From contig DAOUMS010000001.1 of NCBI GenBank assembly GCA_034409565.1, positions 176,962 to 240,961 of the forward strand: a stretch of DNA of 64,000 nucleotides, given 5' to 3'. The number at the start of each line of letters is the position of its first letter. Position 1 is the first letter of the stretch. Under the pieces are notes generated by a model, which saw nothing but the letters and a program-made list of their open reading frames with translations, was not told the origin of the DNA and made no database searches. The stretch is from E44-bin89 sp034409565 (lineage in GTDB: Bacteria > Chloroflexota > Dehalococcoidia > Dehalococcoidales > RBG-16-60-22). Both the position numbers and the translations under genes were made by a program. Positions 35,148 through 43,372 of the stretch are shown one piece after another.

Positions 35148-36160
35148 GCCAGGGCAACTTTCCCGAGCTGATTCAGGCACTGCTTGACCCGAAAGTATAT
35201 CCGCATTCGCCCCCGCAGGTGGCGCTGGTGCAGACCCAGATGTCGTTCCTTTTTCTGGCCGGCGACCTTGTCTACAAGGTGAAGAAGCCGGTAAATCTGG
35301 GCTATCTGGACTACACCACGCTGGAGAAGCGCCATTTCTTCTGCCGGAAAGAGGTCGAGTTGAACCGGCGCCTCTGCCCTGACGCTTATCTGGGCGTGGT
35401 GGCCATCACCAGGCAGGGGGGTCGGGTATCTATAGATGGCCGCGGCCAGCCCCTGGAGTACGCTGTCAAAATGCGCCGTCTGCCTCAGGAGGCGATGCTG
35501 AATGCCCGGCTCGTTCGGGGTGAGGTTATGCCGGAGATGCTGTCGGCAGTGGCGGCAAAGCTGGCCGATTTTCACCGCCGGGCGGAGACCAACGCGGAAA
35601 TTAGCGCCTTTGGCGACCTGGGTATCATCAGACAGAATACGATGGAGAATTTTGCCCAGACGGATAAGTATATCGGCACCACCATTTCCCCGGAAAGATA
35701 TCAGCGCCTGAAGGCCTATAGCGAAGATTTTCTGGTGCGGAACGCCCCTCTATTTCGCCACCGTGTCAGCGAGGGTAAAATCAGGGACTGCCACGGCGAC
35801 CTCCATGCCGCGCACATCTGCTTCTGGAAAGGCATCTGCATCTACGACTGCATTGAGTTCAATGACCGCTTTCGCTATGGCGACGTCGCCTCGGAGGTGG
35901 CCTTTCTGGCCATGGACCTGGACCACTACGGTCGGGCCGATTTGTCGCGCCATTTCGTCAACGCCTATATATCAGCGAGTGGAGACACAGAGTTAAAAAC
36001 ATTGCTCGATTTCTATCGATGCTACCGGGCATATGTGAGAGGTAAGGTGGAGGGTTTCAAGCTCGATGACCAGCATATTGACGGAATGGAGAAAGAGAAA
36101 ATACTGACCACCGCCAGGGACTATTTTGAGCTTGCCGATTCGTATATAATGCAGGGTTAG
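35144..36160 (+). CDS. COG2187-type aminoglycoside phosphotransferase-like kinase
   Basis: A 338-residue protein-kinase-like fold enzyme. The Lys of VYKVKKPV (about residue 47), the catalytic loop CHGDLHAAHI and the metal-binding CIEFNDRFRYGD block are intact. ATG 35144 overlaps the THEP1 stop (ATGA); an ATG 15 nt upstream is less likely. In many bacteria this domain is fused to a C-terminal P-loop kinase domain. Here that domain is the separate next gene. The substrate is unknown. Confidence 0.85.
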   Translation: MSQGNFPELIQALLDPKVYPHSPPQVALVQTQMSFLFLAGDLVYKVKKPVNLGYLDYTTLEKRHFFCRKEVELNRRLCPDAYLGVVAITRQGGRVSIDGRGQPLEYAVKMRRLPQEAMLNARLVRGEVMPEMLSAVAAKLADFHRRAETNAEISAFGDLGIIRQNTMENFAQTDKYIGTTISPERYQRLKAYSEDFLVRNAPLFRHRVSEGKIRDCHGDLHAAHICFWKGICIYDCIEFNDRFRYGDVASEVAFLAMDLDHYGRADLSRHFVNAYISASGDTELKTLLDFYRCYRAYVRGKVEGFKLDDQHIDGMEKEKILTTARDYFELADSYIMQG

Positions 36161-36192
36161 AGGAAATAAACTGGAGTAAAGGTGGGGGCAGG

Positions 36193-36798
36193 ATGAGAGA
36201 GCCGTTCCAGAAATTCATTGAAGCTGAACTGGGCTTGGGTTTTGTGCTTATCGCCTGCGGCCTGCCCGGCACCTGGAAGACCGAGACCACCGAGGAGGTG
36301 GCCCGGCTCACCGGCTACCCGCTGCTGCGCACCGACCTTATCCGGCTGGAGCTGCTGAAAAATGAAGACGTTTTCGACGAAAAAGTGGCGGCCAGTATGG
36401 ACAAGCGCACCATGGTCTATGACGAGATGTTCCGGCGGGCAGAGGAAATTTTAGCTAATAAGGGCGAAGGGGTCATACTGGACGCTACCTTCATTACCCA
36501 GTCATTGCGGCGGCGGGCGGCAGCCATAGCCGCGGGACATAATTTGCGGTTCATCATCCTGCAGACGGACTGTCCGCAGGCGGCGGCAATCAGGCGGATA
36601 CTGGCGCGGACCAAAGAGAACTACGAGTCAAACGCCCTCACCGAGCAGGCCTACCTCAACAATAAAAAGAGGTTCGAAGCTGTGGACCTGAATGACCTGA
36701 AGGGCCTGTACCCGGACCTTGATATCGTTTACCTGATAGTTGATACCAGCCAGGATTCACCGCAAGACTGGTACATCACCGGTGTGAAGAAGAAATAG
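36193..36798 (+). CDS. P-loop kinase, COG0645-like
   Basis: A 201-residue predicted kinase. The Walker A is GLPGTWKT (residues about 23-30), where the usual serine-glycine pair is replaced by TW. VILDATFI near residue 96 fits a Walker B strand, followed by the LID-like ARTKENYES region. It matches the second half of fused COG2187 proteins and follows that gene by 32 nt, so the two probably act together. ATG 36193 follows GGTGGGGGCAGG. Confidence 0.8.
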   Translation: MREPFQKFIEAELGLGFVLIACGLPGTWKTETTEEVARLTGYPLLRTDLIRLELLKNEDVFDEKVAASMDKRTMVYDEMFRRAEEILANKGEGVILDATFITQSLRRRAAAIAAGHNLRFIILQTDCPQAAAIRRILARTKENYESNALTEQAYLNNKKRFEAVDLNDLKGLYPDLDIVYLIVDTSQDSPQDWYITGVKKK

Positions 36799-36804
36799 GC
36801 TTAG

Positions 36805-37317
36805 CTAGATATTTTCTCCCTGGTATCTGCCCCGGTAGCCTTTCGTTTTTCCAGTCAGTTTGAAGAAGATGAGCTGCACGACTCTGGCGTTGCGCTGCAG
36901 TCGGATGCCTTGGGGGTTGTAGACCACCAGCAGCGACTGCGAGCGCCCGGAGTAGCCGGCGTCCCAGACCGCCGTCTCGATGGTGACGCCGCAGCGGAGC
37001 AGGCTGGAGCGGGGTGCCGCCAGCGCCGTGACGTCCTCGGGCAGGTGGACGACCTCGTTGTAGGTAATCAGGTATATGCCAGGCACAAGGTCGATATAGC
37101 CCAGTCCATCAAAGACCAGCGGCGCCAGCTCGGAGACCTGCCGCTGGCTATTGTCCACGGCGATGGCCCCGGCCGACTGAAGCAGCGCGATATCGCGCAG
37201 GGTGAGGTCAACGCCGTTGGGCTGAAGCTGCTGCTTCAGGTCAACCAGCCCTTCAACCAGAGGGGCTTTCCCTTTCAGCAACCGGCGTATTTCGGCACGG
37301 GACAGTACGGCTGTCAT
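36805..37317 (-). CDS. dUTPase / dCTP deaminase family protein
   Basis: A 170-residue trimeric-fold enzyme of COG0717. LQPNGVDLTL, APRSSLLRCGV, DAGYSGRSQSLLVVYNP and the C-terminal YRGRYQGEN are the conserved blocks. The third block lacks the Glu typical of deaminating enzymes (LEL), so a dUTP pyrophosphatase role is favoured over dCTP deamination. It keeps dUTP low or supplies dUMP. ATG 37317 has GGAG upstream. It converges with the kinase gene. Confidence 0.82.
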   Translation of the reverse strand: MTAVLSRAEIRRLLKGKAPLVEGLVDLKQQLQPNGVDLTLRDIALLQSAGAIAVDNSQRQVSELAPLVFDGLGYIDLVPGIYLITYNEVVHLPEDVTALAAPRSSLLRCGVTIETAVWDAGYSGRSQSLLVVYNPQGIRLQRNARVVQLIFFKLTGKTKGYRGRYQGENI

Positions 37318-37432
37318 TTCTCCACTCTAAAATCAGGTCGTTGTCTAGTATACACTTTTCTGGCCGGTTGTTCACCCTGTTTTCGGTGTTTCCTTTACAG
37401 ATGGTGCCGCTTTCGCTACAATAGGGCCGGTG

Positions 37433-38131
37433 ATGATTAAAGCGGTCTTCTTCGACCTTTACCATACGCTGCTTGGCTATGACCCGCCACGGGAAGAACT
37501 CCAGGCAAAGGCGCTGCAGGAACTGGGCATTGACGTAAGTCCTGAGGACTTCCGCCGGCCTATCGTTACCGCCGATGAGTATATCTATCATGAGCATTCC
37601 CGTGCTTCCATCAGCCAGCGTTCCAAAGAGGAGCAAATGGCGGTCTGGGCGCAGTACGAGCGCATACTGCTTCGGGAAGCCGGCATTGAAGCTGAGGAAC
37701 AGCTTCTTCACGGCCTGCTGGGCAAAATGCAGCAGTTCGAGCTGAAACACGTGCTTTTTGACGACGTTTTACCGGTGTTGCATGAACTCAAAAAGCGGGG
37801 GCTGATTCTGGGCCTCATCTCCAATGTGGATAAGGACATCACTTCGCTGCTGGCTGACCTGGGGCTGACCGAATGGCTTCAGGTGGTGGTGACCTCCCAG
37901 GAGGTCGGCTTCACCAAACCGAGCCCGGAGATATTTCGAGAGGCAGTGAAAAGGGCCGGAATCAAGCCTCATGAGGCCATCTTCGTTGGCGACCAGTACC
38001 AGATAGATGCCGTCGCTGCCAGCCGGGTGGGGATGAAGGGGATTTTGCTTGACCGGATCGACTATTTCGCCGGGGTGACTGATTGCCCCCGACTCCGGAA
38101 CCTCGGGCAGCTCGTGGCCTACCTGGCCTGA
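37433..38131 (+). CDS. HAD-superfamily hydrolase
   Basis: A 232-residue hydrolase. The first motif is DLYHTLL, the DxY variant seen in haloacid dehalogenase-like members instead of DxD. Motif II is SNVD, motif III contains TKPSPEIF with the lysine, and motif IV is VGDQYQID. An alpha-helical cap lies between motifs I and II (about residues 20-110). The substrate is unknown; phosphatase and dehalogenase activity are both possible. GTG 37430 just upstream is an alternative start. Confidence 0.85.
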   Translation: MIKAVFFDLYHTLLGYDPPREELQAKALQELGIDVSPEDFRRPIVTADEYIYHEHSRASISQRSKEEQMAVWAQYERILLREAGIEAEEQLLHGLLGKMQQFELKHVLFDDVLPVLHELKKRGLILGLISNVDKDITSLLADLGLTEWLQVVVTSQEVGFTKPSPEIFREAVKRAGIKPHEAIFVGDQYQIDAVAASRVGMKGILLDRIDYFAGVTDCPRLRNLGQLVAYLA

Positions 38132-38154
38132 CTAGGCAGGTTTACCGCTGGCTC

Positions 38155-39594
38155 TTACCGTTTTGCCGCCATGCCCAATGGGCAAACCGCGCATTTCCCA
38201 TGTATGCAGAGCGTCTTGTAAATATGAATTAACCCCTGCTGCCGCTTTGCTGAATTTATAGGCACGCGGCTCCTGCCCAGCTGTTTTGACATATGTTTTT
38301 CAATGGCATTGGTGTCTGGCTTTGGATAGGCGTTGAATATCGCCAGGGTCTTGGCGGCTAATTCCGGTTTTGCCTTCAGTCGGCTCCAGGCGTAGCTAAA
38401 GGGCAGGACGGCGTTTACGACGATGACGGCGGCGCGGCTGGTGCCGATTAGTGCCGGGGCGATGTGTCGGCAGTAGCACCCGAATTCATAGTGTGTCTTC
38501 CAGTAGCCACTGGCCATCACCATCAGGCCTGTTATCAGGGCAAAGTATGCCTGGTCAATTCTTATTTCCGATATTAAATTGATAATCTCTTCGAGTACGC
38601 CCTCTTTGCCATAGCGAAGTACCAGATAGCTTATACCGGCAATGCGGCGTACTGGGGAATTATTCGGTCTGACCTTGAGCAGGCGCCAGCTATCGGCTGA
38701 CATAGTCTGGCGGTGCCCATATTCCGACCAGTATCTTTCCAGTTCTTCGACCCAGTGCTCGCCTGTTACCGCAGAGTGGTAAATACCTTGCTGAGAAGGC
38801 AGTAGACCCGCCGTACCCAGAAGCAGCGCCTGCTGCCGGACAAGGCAGCTGTCATCTGGTAGGTGACATTGGACCATAGCTTCCAGGTGGTGCAGGGGCA
38901 CCCTGCGGGCCAGTTCCTCGAAGGGGAGCTTGTTTTTGGCGTAACCCATTGCCCCCATTATTCCCCGGTAAAATACCTCATCTGGCGTGTCTCGGCTTAG
39001 TTCGTCCTGGAACGCGGCCGCTTTGGCCAGAAAGCGTTCCTGCCCGGCAGCATCCAGCATTTTATCTATGCTTTCTATCGATAGTGATTTGGCGGCCTGA
39101 TAGCAGGGCAGGGAAGGGGTACTGGCTGGATTGTCAGTCTGTGTCTGTTTCCCGGTAGCTGTTTCGGGATGTTTGCTCAGCACCAGAATCGGGACTGCCT
39201 CGCCGCTCTGCAGGTAGGTAACTGGCTCGGTATCGCGCCACATCACCACATGCAGGATGGTACTGTTATAGGCTGGGTCCTGATGGTGCTGGTGCCTTCT
39301 CCAATCGCTTGACCACCGGTGAAACTCGATATCACCCTTCGTCAGCCCCTGGTTCGATAAGATAACCGCGTCTCTTAAATCAGCGCCCCGGTCGTCATTT
39401 TCTCTGCCTGGGTAGACCAGGTGTATCCGTTCGCCTTCTTCGGTAATGATATCGGTTCTGCCCGGAAGCCTTTGCCAGACCTGAATGAGAAACTGTTCTG
39501 AGATTCCACTTCCCGACAGTGTCATCTGATATTTTTGCCGCTGGTGGCTGTCTGCTCTCTGCTTGGCTGGTGAAATCATTGGCACAGTGGACAT
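38155..39594 (-). CDS. DUF2851 family protein
   Basis: A 479-residue protein of the DUF2851 family. The conserved VYPGRENDDRGADLRDAV and GDIEFHRWSSDWRRH blocks, DPAYNSTILHVVMW and the C-terminal HGKCAVCPLG motif are present. Those polar motifs hint at a nuclease-like or DNA-binding role, which is inference. It has its own promoter with a palindromic operator and a leader of about 65 nt; no clear ribosome site precedes ATG 39594. It is probably controlled by the XRE regulator encoded next to it. Confidence 0.82.
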   Translation of the reverse strand: MSTVPMISPAKQRADSHQRQKYQMTLSGSGISEQFLIQVWQRLPGRTDIITEEGERIHLVYPGRENDDRGADLRDAVILSNQGLTKGDIEFHRWSSDWRRHQHHQDPAYNSTILHVVMWRDTEPVTYLQSGEAVPILVLSKHPETATGKQTQTDNPASTPSLPCYQAAKSLSIESIDKMLDAAGQERFLAKAAAFQDELSRDTPDEVFYRGIMGAMGYAKNKLPFEELARRVPLHHLEAMVQCHLPDDSCLVRQQALLLGTAGLLPSQQGIYHSAVTGEHWVEELERYWSEYGHRQTMSADSWRLLKVRPNNSPVRRIAGISYLVLRYGKEGVLEEIINLISEIRIDQAYFALITGLMVMASGYWKTHYEFGCYCRHIAPALIGTSRAAVIVVNAVLPFSYAWSRLKAKPELAAKTLAIFNAYPKPDTNAIEKHMSKQLGRSRVPINSAKRQQGLIHIYKTLCIHGKCAVCPLGMAAKR

Positions 39595-39663
39595 GACATC
39601 TTATGTTTTGGTAAATGTGGGGCACCACAATAACTGGCAGGTGATAATTTACCTGACGTGGTC

Positions 39664-39692
39664 ATAATACACGTAAACGTGTACATTGTCAA
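39664..39692 (-). promoter_or_regulatory. DUF2851 promoter with palindromic operator in the spacer
   Basis: On the minus strand TTGACA (39687-39692) and TATTAT (39664-39669) are 17 nt apart. A perfect 16-bp palindrome TACACGT-aa-ACGTGTA (39668-39683) fills the spacer. A second TACAC-N6-GTGTA lies in the xre promoter. Confidence 0.75.
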
Positions 39693-39704
39693 GAGCGAGG
39701 CGCA

Positions 39705-39941
39705 CTATTCTTTTGGTGGAGATGCGGTATATTTGAATTTAGACCGCTCGGCAATGATGGAAAGCAGCGTGGCTGAGGCACCACGTGGCCGGTACATGCC
39801 GGTCTCCCACTCGCTGATGGTCTGCTGGCGTGTTCCCAGCTGGGCTGCAAACTCGCGCTGGGTGAGCCCCATATGTTGACGCAATGCCTGGATACGCTGG
39901 CTATCCCAGTTCTTCTTTCGCACTTCATACTGTTTTTTCAT
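39705..39941 (-). CDS. XRE-family transcriptional regulator (probable leaderless mRNA)
   Basis: A 78-residue one-domain repressor. The helix-turn-helix lies at about residues 20-40 (MGLTQREFAAQLGTRQQTIS then EWE). I chose ATG 39941 because a consensus promoter ends 8 nt before it; the ATG at 39950 overlaps the -10 box, and a further in-frame ATG at 39989 lies upstream of the promoter. The message would therefore begin at or near the start codon. It likely represses itself and the downstream DUF2851 gene through the shared TACAC-N6-GTGTA sites. Confidence 0.82.
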   Translation of the reverse strand: MKKQYEVRKKNWDSQRIQALRQHMGLTQREFAAQLGTRQQTISEWETGMYRPRGASATLLSIIAERSKFKYTASPPKE

Positions 39942-39948
39942 TGTGCTC

Positions 39949-39977
39949 ATCTTACACGATTTAGTGTAGGCTGTCAA
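39949..39977 (-). promoter_or_regulatory. xre promoter with TACAC-N6-GTGTA operator
   Basis: On the minus strand TTGACA (39972-39977) and TAAGAT (39949-39954) are 17 nt apart. TACAC (39953-39957) and GTGTA (39964-39968) lie in the spacer, six bases apart, as in the DUF2851 promoter. Confidence 0.7.
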
Positions 39978-40111
39978 AAGACGGGCCATAGCCGGCAGTA
40001 CATAAATTTAGAAAAAGAAAGAAATGGAGAAATCATTGAAGAAAATGGCCAAAAATCATATGTAAATGGCTATCAATTGCGCTGATAGGCAAAATATGGT
40101 AATCTATAGTG

Positions 40112-40141
40112 TTGCTGTGAATAGCATATTGCTGGTATTAT
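40112..40141 (+). promoter_or_regulatory. Predicted groESL promoter
   Basis: TTGCTG (40112-40117) and TATTAT (40136-40141) are 18 nt apart. The CIRCE element begins 5 nt downstream, the usual geometry for HrcA control. Confidence 0.6.
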
Positions 40142-40145
40142 ATTT

Positions 40146-40172
40146 TTAGCACTCTCAACCCGAGAGTGCTAA
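40146..40172 (+). promoter_or_regulatory. CIRCE element (HrcA operator)
   Basis: A perfect TTAGCACTC-N9-GAGTGCTAA inverted repeat, identical to the consensus, just after the groESL promoter. It predicts heat-shock derepression by HrcA; hrcA itself is not in the window. Confidence 0.95.
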
Positions 40173-40218
40173 ATCATGAAAATCAACCATTGTTTAATTT
40201 CTAGTAAGGAGGACAGGA

Positions 40219-40515
40219 ATGGCAGTCAAGTTACAGCCACTCGCAGACCGATTGGTGGTCAAACCGATTGAAGCCGAGGAGAAAACCAAGGCAGGTATCT
40301 ATTTGCCGGATACGGCCAAGGAGAAACCTCAGGAGGGTGAGGTGGTCGCAGTTGGTCCGGGTAGGCTATCCGATGATGGCAAGCGCCTCGCCATGGACGT
40401 CAAGGTTGGCGATATCGTTGTCTATGCCAAATATGGCGGCACCGAAATCAAAATCGACGACGAAGAGTATATGATTCTGCGCGAGAGCGATATTCTGGCC
40501 AAGAAGGGCAAGTAA
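40219..40515 (+). CDS. groES: Co-chaperonin GroES
   Basis: A 98-residue GroEL lid protein. LQPLADRLVVKP opens it, the mobile loop is near residues 17-35 (EEKTKAGIYLPDTAKEKP), and VGDIVVYAKYGGTEIKIDDEEY closes the fold. The start ATG 40219 has GGAGG. It is 27 nt before groEL, in the standard operon order under CIRCE control. Confidence 0.98.
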   Translation: MAVKLQPLADRLVVKPIEAEEKTKAGIYLPDTAKEKPQEGEVVAVGPGRLSDDGKRLAMDVKVGDIVVYAKYGGTEIKIDDEEYMILRESDILAKKGK

Positions 40516-40542
40516 GTACCGAAACACTGTAAGGAGGAAAAA

Positions 40543-42165
40543 ATGGCGAAACAGATAATTTTTGACCAGGAGGCGAGACAATCGCTGAAAAAAGGGATAG
40601 ATATTCTGGCTGACGCGGTCAAGGTAACGCTGGGCCCGAAAGGGCGTCCGGTAGCCTTGGACAAGAAGTGGGGAGCACCATCAGTAATCGATGATGGCGT
40701 TACTATTGCCAAGGATATTGAGCTCCAGGACCCGTTTGAGAATATGGGTGTACAGCTGGTCAAAGAAGCGGCCAGCAAGACCAACGATGCCTGTGGCGAT
40801 GGCACCACCACCTCGACTGTTCTGGCGCATGCCATAATCACCGGTGGCTTCAAGAATGTAGCTGCCGGGGCTGACCCACTGGCACTGAAAAGAGGCATTG
40901 AGAAAGCCACTGGCGCCATCATTGAGGAGCTGAAGACAGTCTCAACACCGGTTAAAGATAAAGGGCAGATTGCCCAGGTGGCCACCATCACCGCCAAAGA
41001 CCGGGAAATCGGCAGCCTCATTGCCGAGGTGATGGACAAGGTGGGCAAAGACGGCGTGATTACGGTGGAGGAGTCAAAGGGCATTACCTATGAGACGGAA
41101 TACGTTGAAGGTATGCAGTTTGACCGTGGCTACATAAGCCCCTACTTCATCACCAACCCCGAACGTATGGAAGCGGAGATTGAAGACCCCTATATCCTGA
41201 TTACGGACAAGAAGATTTCGGCGGTGTCCGACCTTCTGCCGGCGCTGGAGAAGATACTACAGGTATCGAAGAACCTGCTGGTGGTGGCGGAGGACGTGGA
41301 CGGTGAAGCCCTGGCCACTCTGGTGGTCAATAAATTGCGCGGCACCATCAATATCCTCGCCGTCAAGGCGCCTGGATTTGGCGACCGGCGCAAGGCGATG
41401 CTCGAGGACATGGCCATTCTTACCGGCGGCAAGGTCATCTCTGAGGAAGTCGGGCGCAAACTGGACTCGGTTACCGTTGAGGACCTGGGTCGGGCGCGGA
41501 GGGTAACCTCAGACAAAGACAAGACCACCATCGTAGAAGGTAAAGGGGCGGACGATGATATCAAGGCGCGCATCAAGCAGATAAAGGCCCAGATTGAGGA
41601 GACCACCTCTGACTTCGACCGTGAGAAACTTCAGGAGCGGCAGGCCAAGCTGGCCGGTGGTGTGGCGGTCATCAAGGTGGGCGCGGCCACCGAGGTCGAG
41701 CTCAAGGAGAAGAAGCACCGCGTTGAGGATGCTCTTTCGGCCACGCGAGCGGCGGTGGAAGAGGGTATTCTGCCCGGCGGTGGTGTGGCCCTGCTCAATT
41801 CGCTCAAAGCTCTGGACAAGCTGCAGGTCAGCGGTGACGAGGACACGGGCGTTGACATTGTGAAGAAAGCTGTGGAGGAGCCAATCCGCTGGATTGCGGT
41901 CAACGCCGGCAAGGACGGTTCGGTGGTCGTTGATGCGGTCAAGAAGAGTCCGGCCGGCACCGGCTACGATGCTGAGGCCGACGAATTTGGCGATATGGTG
42001 CAGAAGGGCATCATTGACCCGACCAAGGTGGTCAGGAGCGCCCTGCAAAATGCCGCCAGCATTGCCTCCATGGTCCTTATCACCGAATCGCTGGTGACCG
42101 ATATTCCGGAGAAAGAGAAAACACCGCCCATGCCCGGTGGTGGCGGCATGGACTACGGCATGTAA
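40543..42165 (+). CDS. groEL: Chaperonin GroEL
   Basis: A 540-residue chaperonin. TLGPKGRPVALDKKWGAPSV and CGDGTTTSTVLAHAI form the nucleotide site, with the invariant Asp of GDGTT. The C-terminal tail PPMPGGGGMDYGM is a GGM-rich tail of the normal kind. It starts behind AAGGAGG. One GroESL copy is seen here. Confidence 0.98.
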   Translation: MAKQIIFDQEARQSLKKGIDILADAVKVTLGPKGRPVALDKKWGAPSVIDDGVTIAKDIELQDPFENMGVQLVKEAASKTNDACGDGTTTSTVLAHAIITGGFKNVAAGADPLALKRGIEKATGAIIEELKTVSTPVKDKGQIAQVATITAKDREIGSLIAEVMDKVGKDGVITVEESKGITYETEYVEGMQFDRGYISPYFITNPERMEAEIEDPYILITDKKISAVSDLLPALEKILQVSKNLLVVAEDVDGEALATLVVNKLRGTINILAVKAPGFGDRRKAMLEDMAILTGGKVISEEVGRKLDSVTVEDLGRARRVTSDKDKTTIVEGKGADDDIKARIKQIKAQIEETTSDFDREKLQERQAKLAGGVAVIKVGAATEVELKEKKHRVEDALSATRAAVEEGILPGGGVALLNSLKALDKLQVSGDEDTGVDIVKKAVEEPIRWIAVNAGKDGSVVVDAVKKSPAGTGYDAEADEFGDMVQKGIIDPTKVVRSALQNAASIASMVLITESLVTDIPEKEKTPPMPGGGGMDYGM

Positions 42166-42206
42166 GGCCAGGTGCCTGCGCTGTAGATAGTTAACCGAAC
42201 ATGTTT

Positions 42207-42223
42207 GGGCCGCGGCCCTTTTT
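42207..42223 (+). terminator. groESL terminator
   Basis: The palindrome GGGCCGCGGCCC (42207-42218) is followed by five T residues. The stem is short but very GC-rich; the effective loop is four bases. Confidence 0.55.
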
Positions 42224-42265
42224 ATGTGACGGGAGTTTAAGAGGTACGGAAATAAGCGCCCGTGG

Positions 42266-43285
42266 TCAGGGCTTGAGCACCACTTTCAGCTGGTCCGGGT
42301 CTTCGTCGAGCAGCTTGAAGGCCTCAGCCACCTTTTCCAGGGGGAAGGTCGAGGTTATCAGCGGCTCTATCTGTATCAGATTGTGGTGCATGACTTTAAG
42401 GCAATCGGGAGTCCAGACCTGGATTTGCTGAGGTGTGTAATGGCGGAAAGCAACGGAGCGGATGTCCAGAGCTTCATGGTGCCAGCGCTGAAAGTTATCT
42501 ATGGTTATCGAGTGGAGAAAGTCGCCCTGAAAGACTATGATGCCCATTGGCTTCACTATGTTGGTGGCCAGGTTCATGTACTCTTCCACGGTGGTGTCAA
42601 TGTAGGCGGCGGTCTGGGCCACTATGTCAAACCCTTTGCCACCGGTCAGCTCCATGGACACATCATAGGCATTAACTTTGGTCGTGTTGAATACGTTATC
42701 GGCACCGAGCTTCTTGGCCATGTCGAGCCTGAAATCGCGGTTATCAAAGACGGTAACGGAGAGAGCGCCGCTTTTTTTCAAGCCCTGAGCGACTATCTGG
42801 CCGATGAAATTGGCGCCGGTGACGGCTACGGTGTCGCCGAGCTTGATACCAGAGCGGAACACGACGCAGGTAAACGGGCATACCGTTTCCGCCAGTGAAG
42901 CCAGTTCCATATCCATTCCCTCGGGGACCGGGACCACGTCCATGGGGTGTGCCACCCAGTAGTCCGACATGCCACCCGGGGTGATATTTCCAGAAACGCG
43001 GGGACTGTGCATCAGAATAACCCGGTCGCCTTCTTTGTACTCGTGGATTCTGGCACCGACGGCGACCACGGTGCCGCCGGCCTCGTGCCCGACAAACATG
43101 GGGAATTGGGGTGTTTCGTGGCGCCTGGCATGGAAGTAATACCCTTTACGGTACATCTGGATATCGGCCAGGCAGATTGACGCCGAGTGGGTCTTGACCA
43201 GAATCTGGTCGGAGGCTGGTTCAATATCTCTCTCAATCAGGGTTATCTTTTTGATGCCTTCCAGTGCTGCGGAACGTGTCTTCAT
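42266..43285 (-). CDS. MDR-superfamily zinc-type alcohol dehydrogenase
   Basis: A 339-residue medium-chain dehydrogenase. The catalytic cysteine (SICLADI), the GHEAGGTVVAVGARIHEYKEGDRV block and a Rossmann motif VTGANFIGQIVAQGL are present. The structural-zinc loop with four cysteines is absent. I chose ATG 43285, which has GGAGGG upstream, over an upstream in-frame start. The substrate is unknown; sugar-alcohol and acyl-alcohol members have similar patterns. Confidence 0.85.
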   Translation of the reverse strand: MKTRSAALEGIKKITLIERDIEPASDQILVKTHSASICLADIQMYRKGYYFHARRHETPQFPMFVGHEAGGTVVAVGARIHEYKEGDRVILMHSPRVSGNITPGGMSDYWVAHPMDVVPVPEGMDMELASLAETVCPFTCVVFRSGIKLGDTVAVTGANFIGQIVAQGLKKSGALSVTVFDNRDFRLDMAKKLGADNVFNTTKVNAYDVSMELTGGKGFDIVAQTAAYIDTTVEEYMNLATNIVKPMGIIVFQGDFLHSITIDNFQRWHHEALDIRSVAFRHYTPQQIQVWTPDCLKVMHHNLIQIEPLITSTFPLEKVAEAFKLLDEDPDQLKVVLKP

Positions 43286-43372
43286 ATATCCCTCCTTCTG
43301 TTTCAGTCTATAACTCGTTAGCGGCTGGCGAGTGGCGGCCAGGCTATCTGCCGCCATTGCATCCAGGGCCGA

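Noticed and set aside
39982..40085. Short frame with ERNGEIIEENGQKSY before groES
   Set aside because: It lacks a start signal and a conserved neighbour, so it may be a remnant but is not supportable as a gene.
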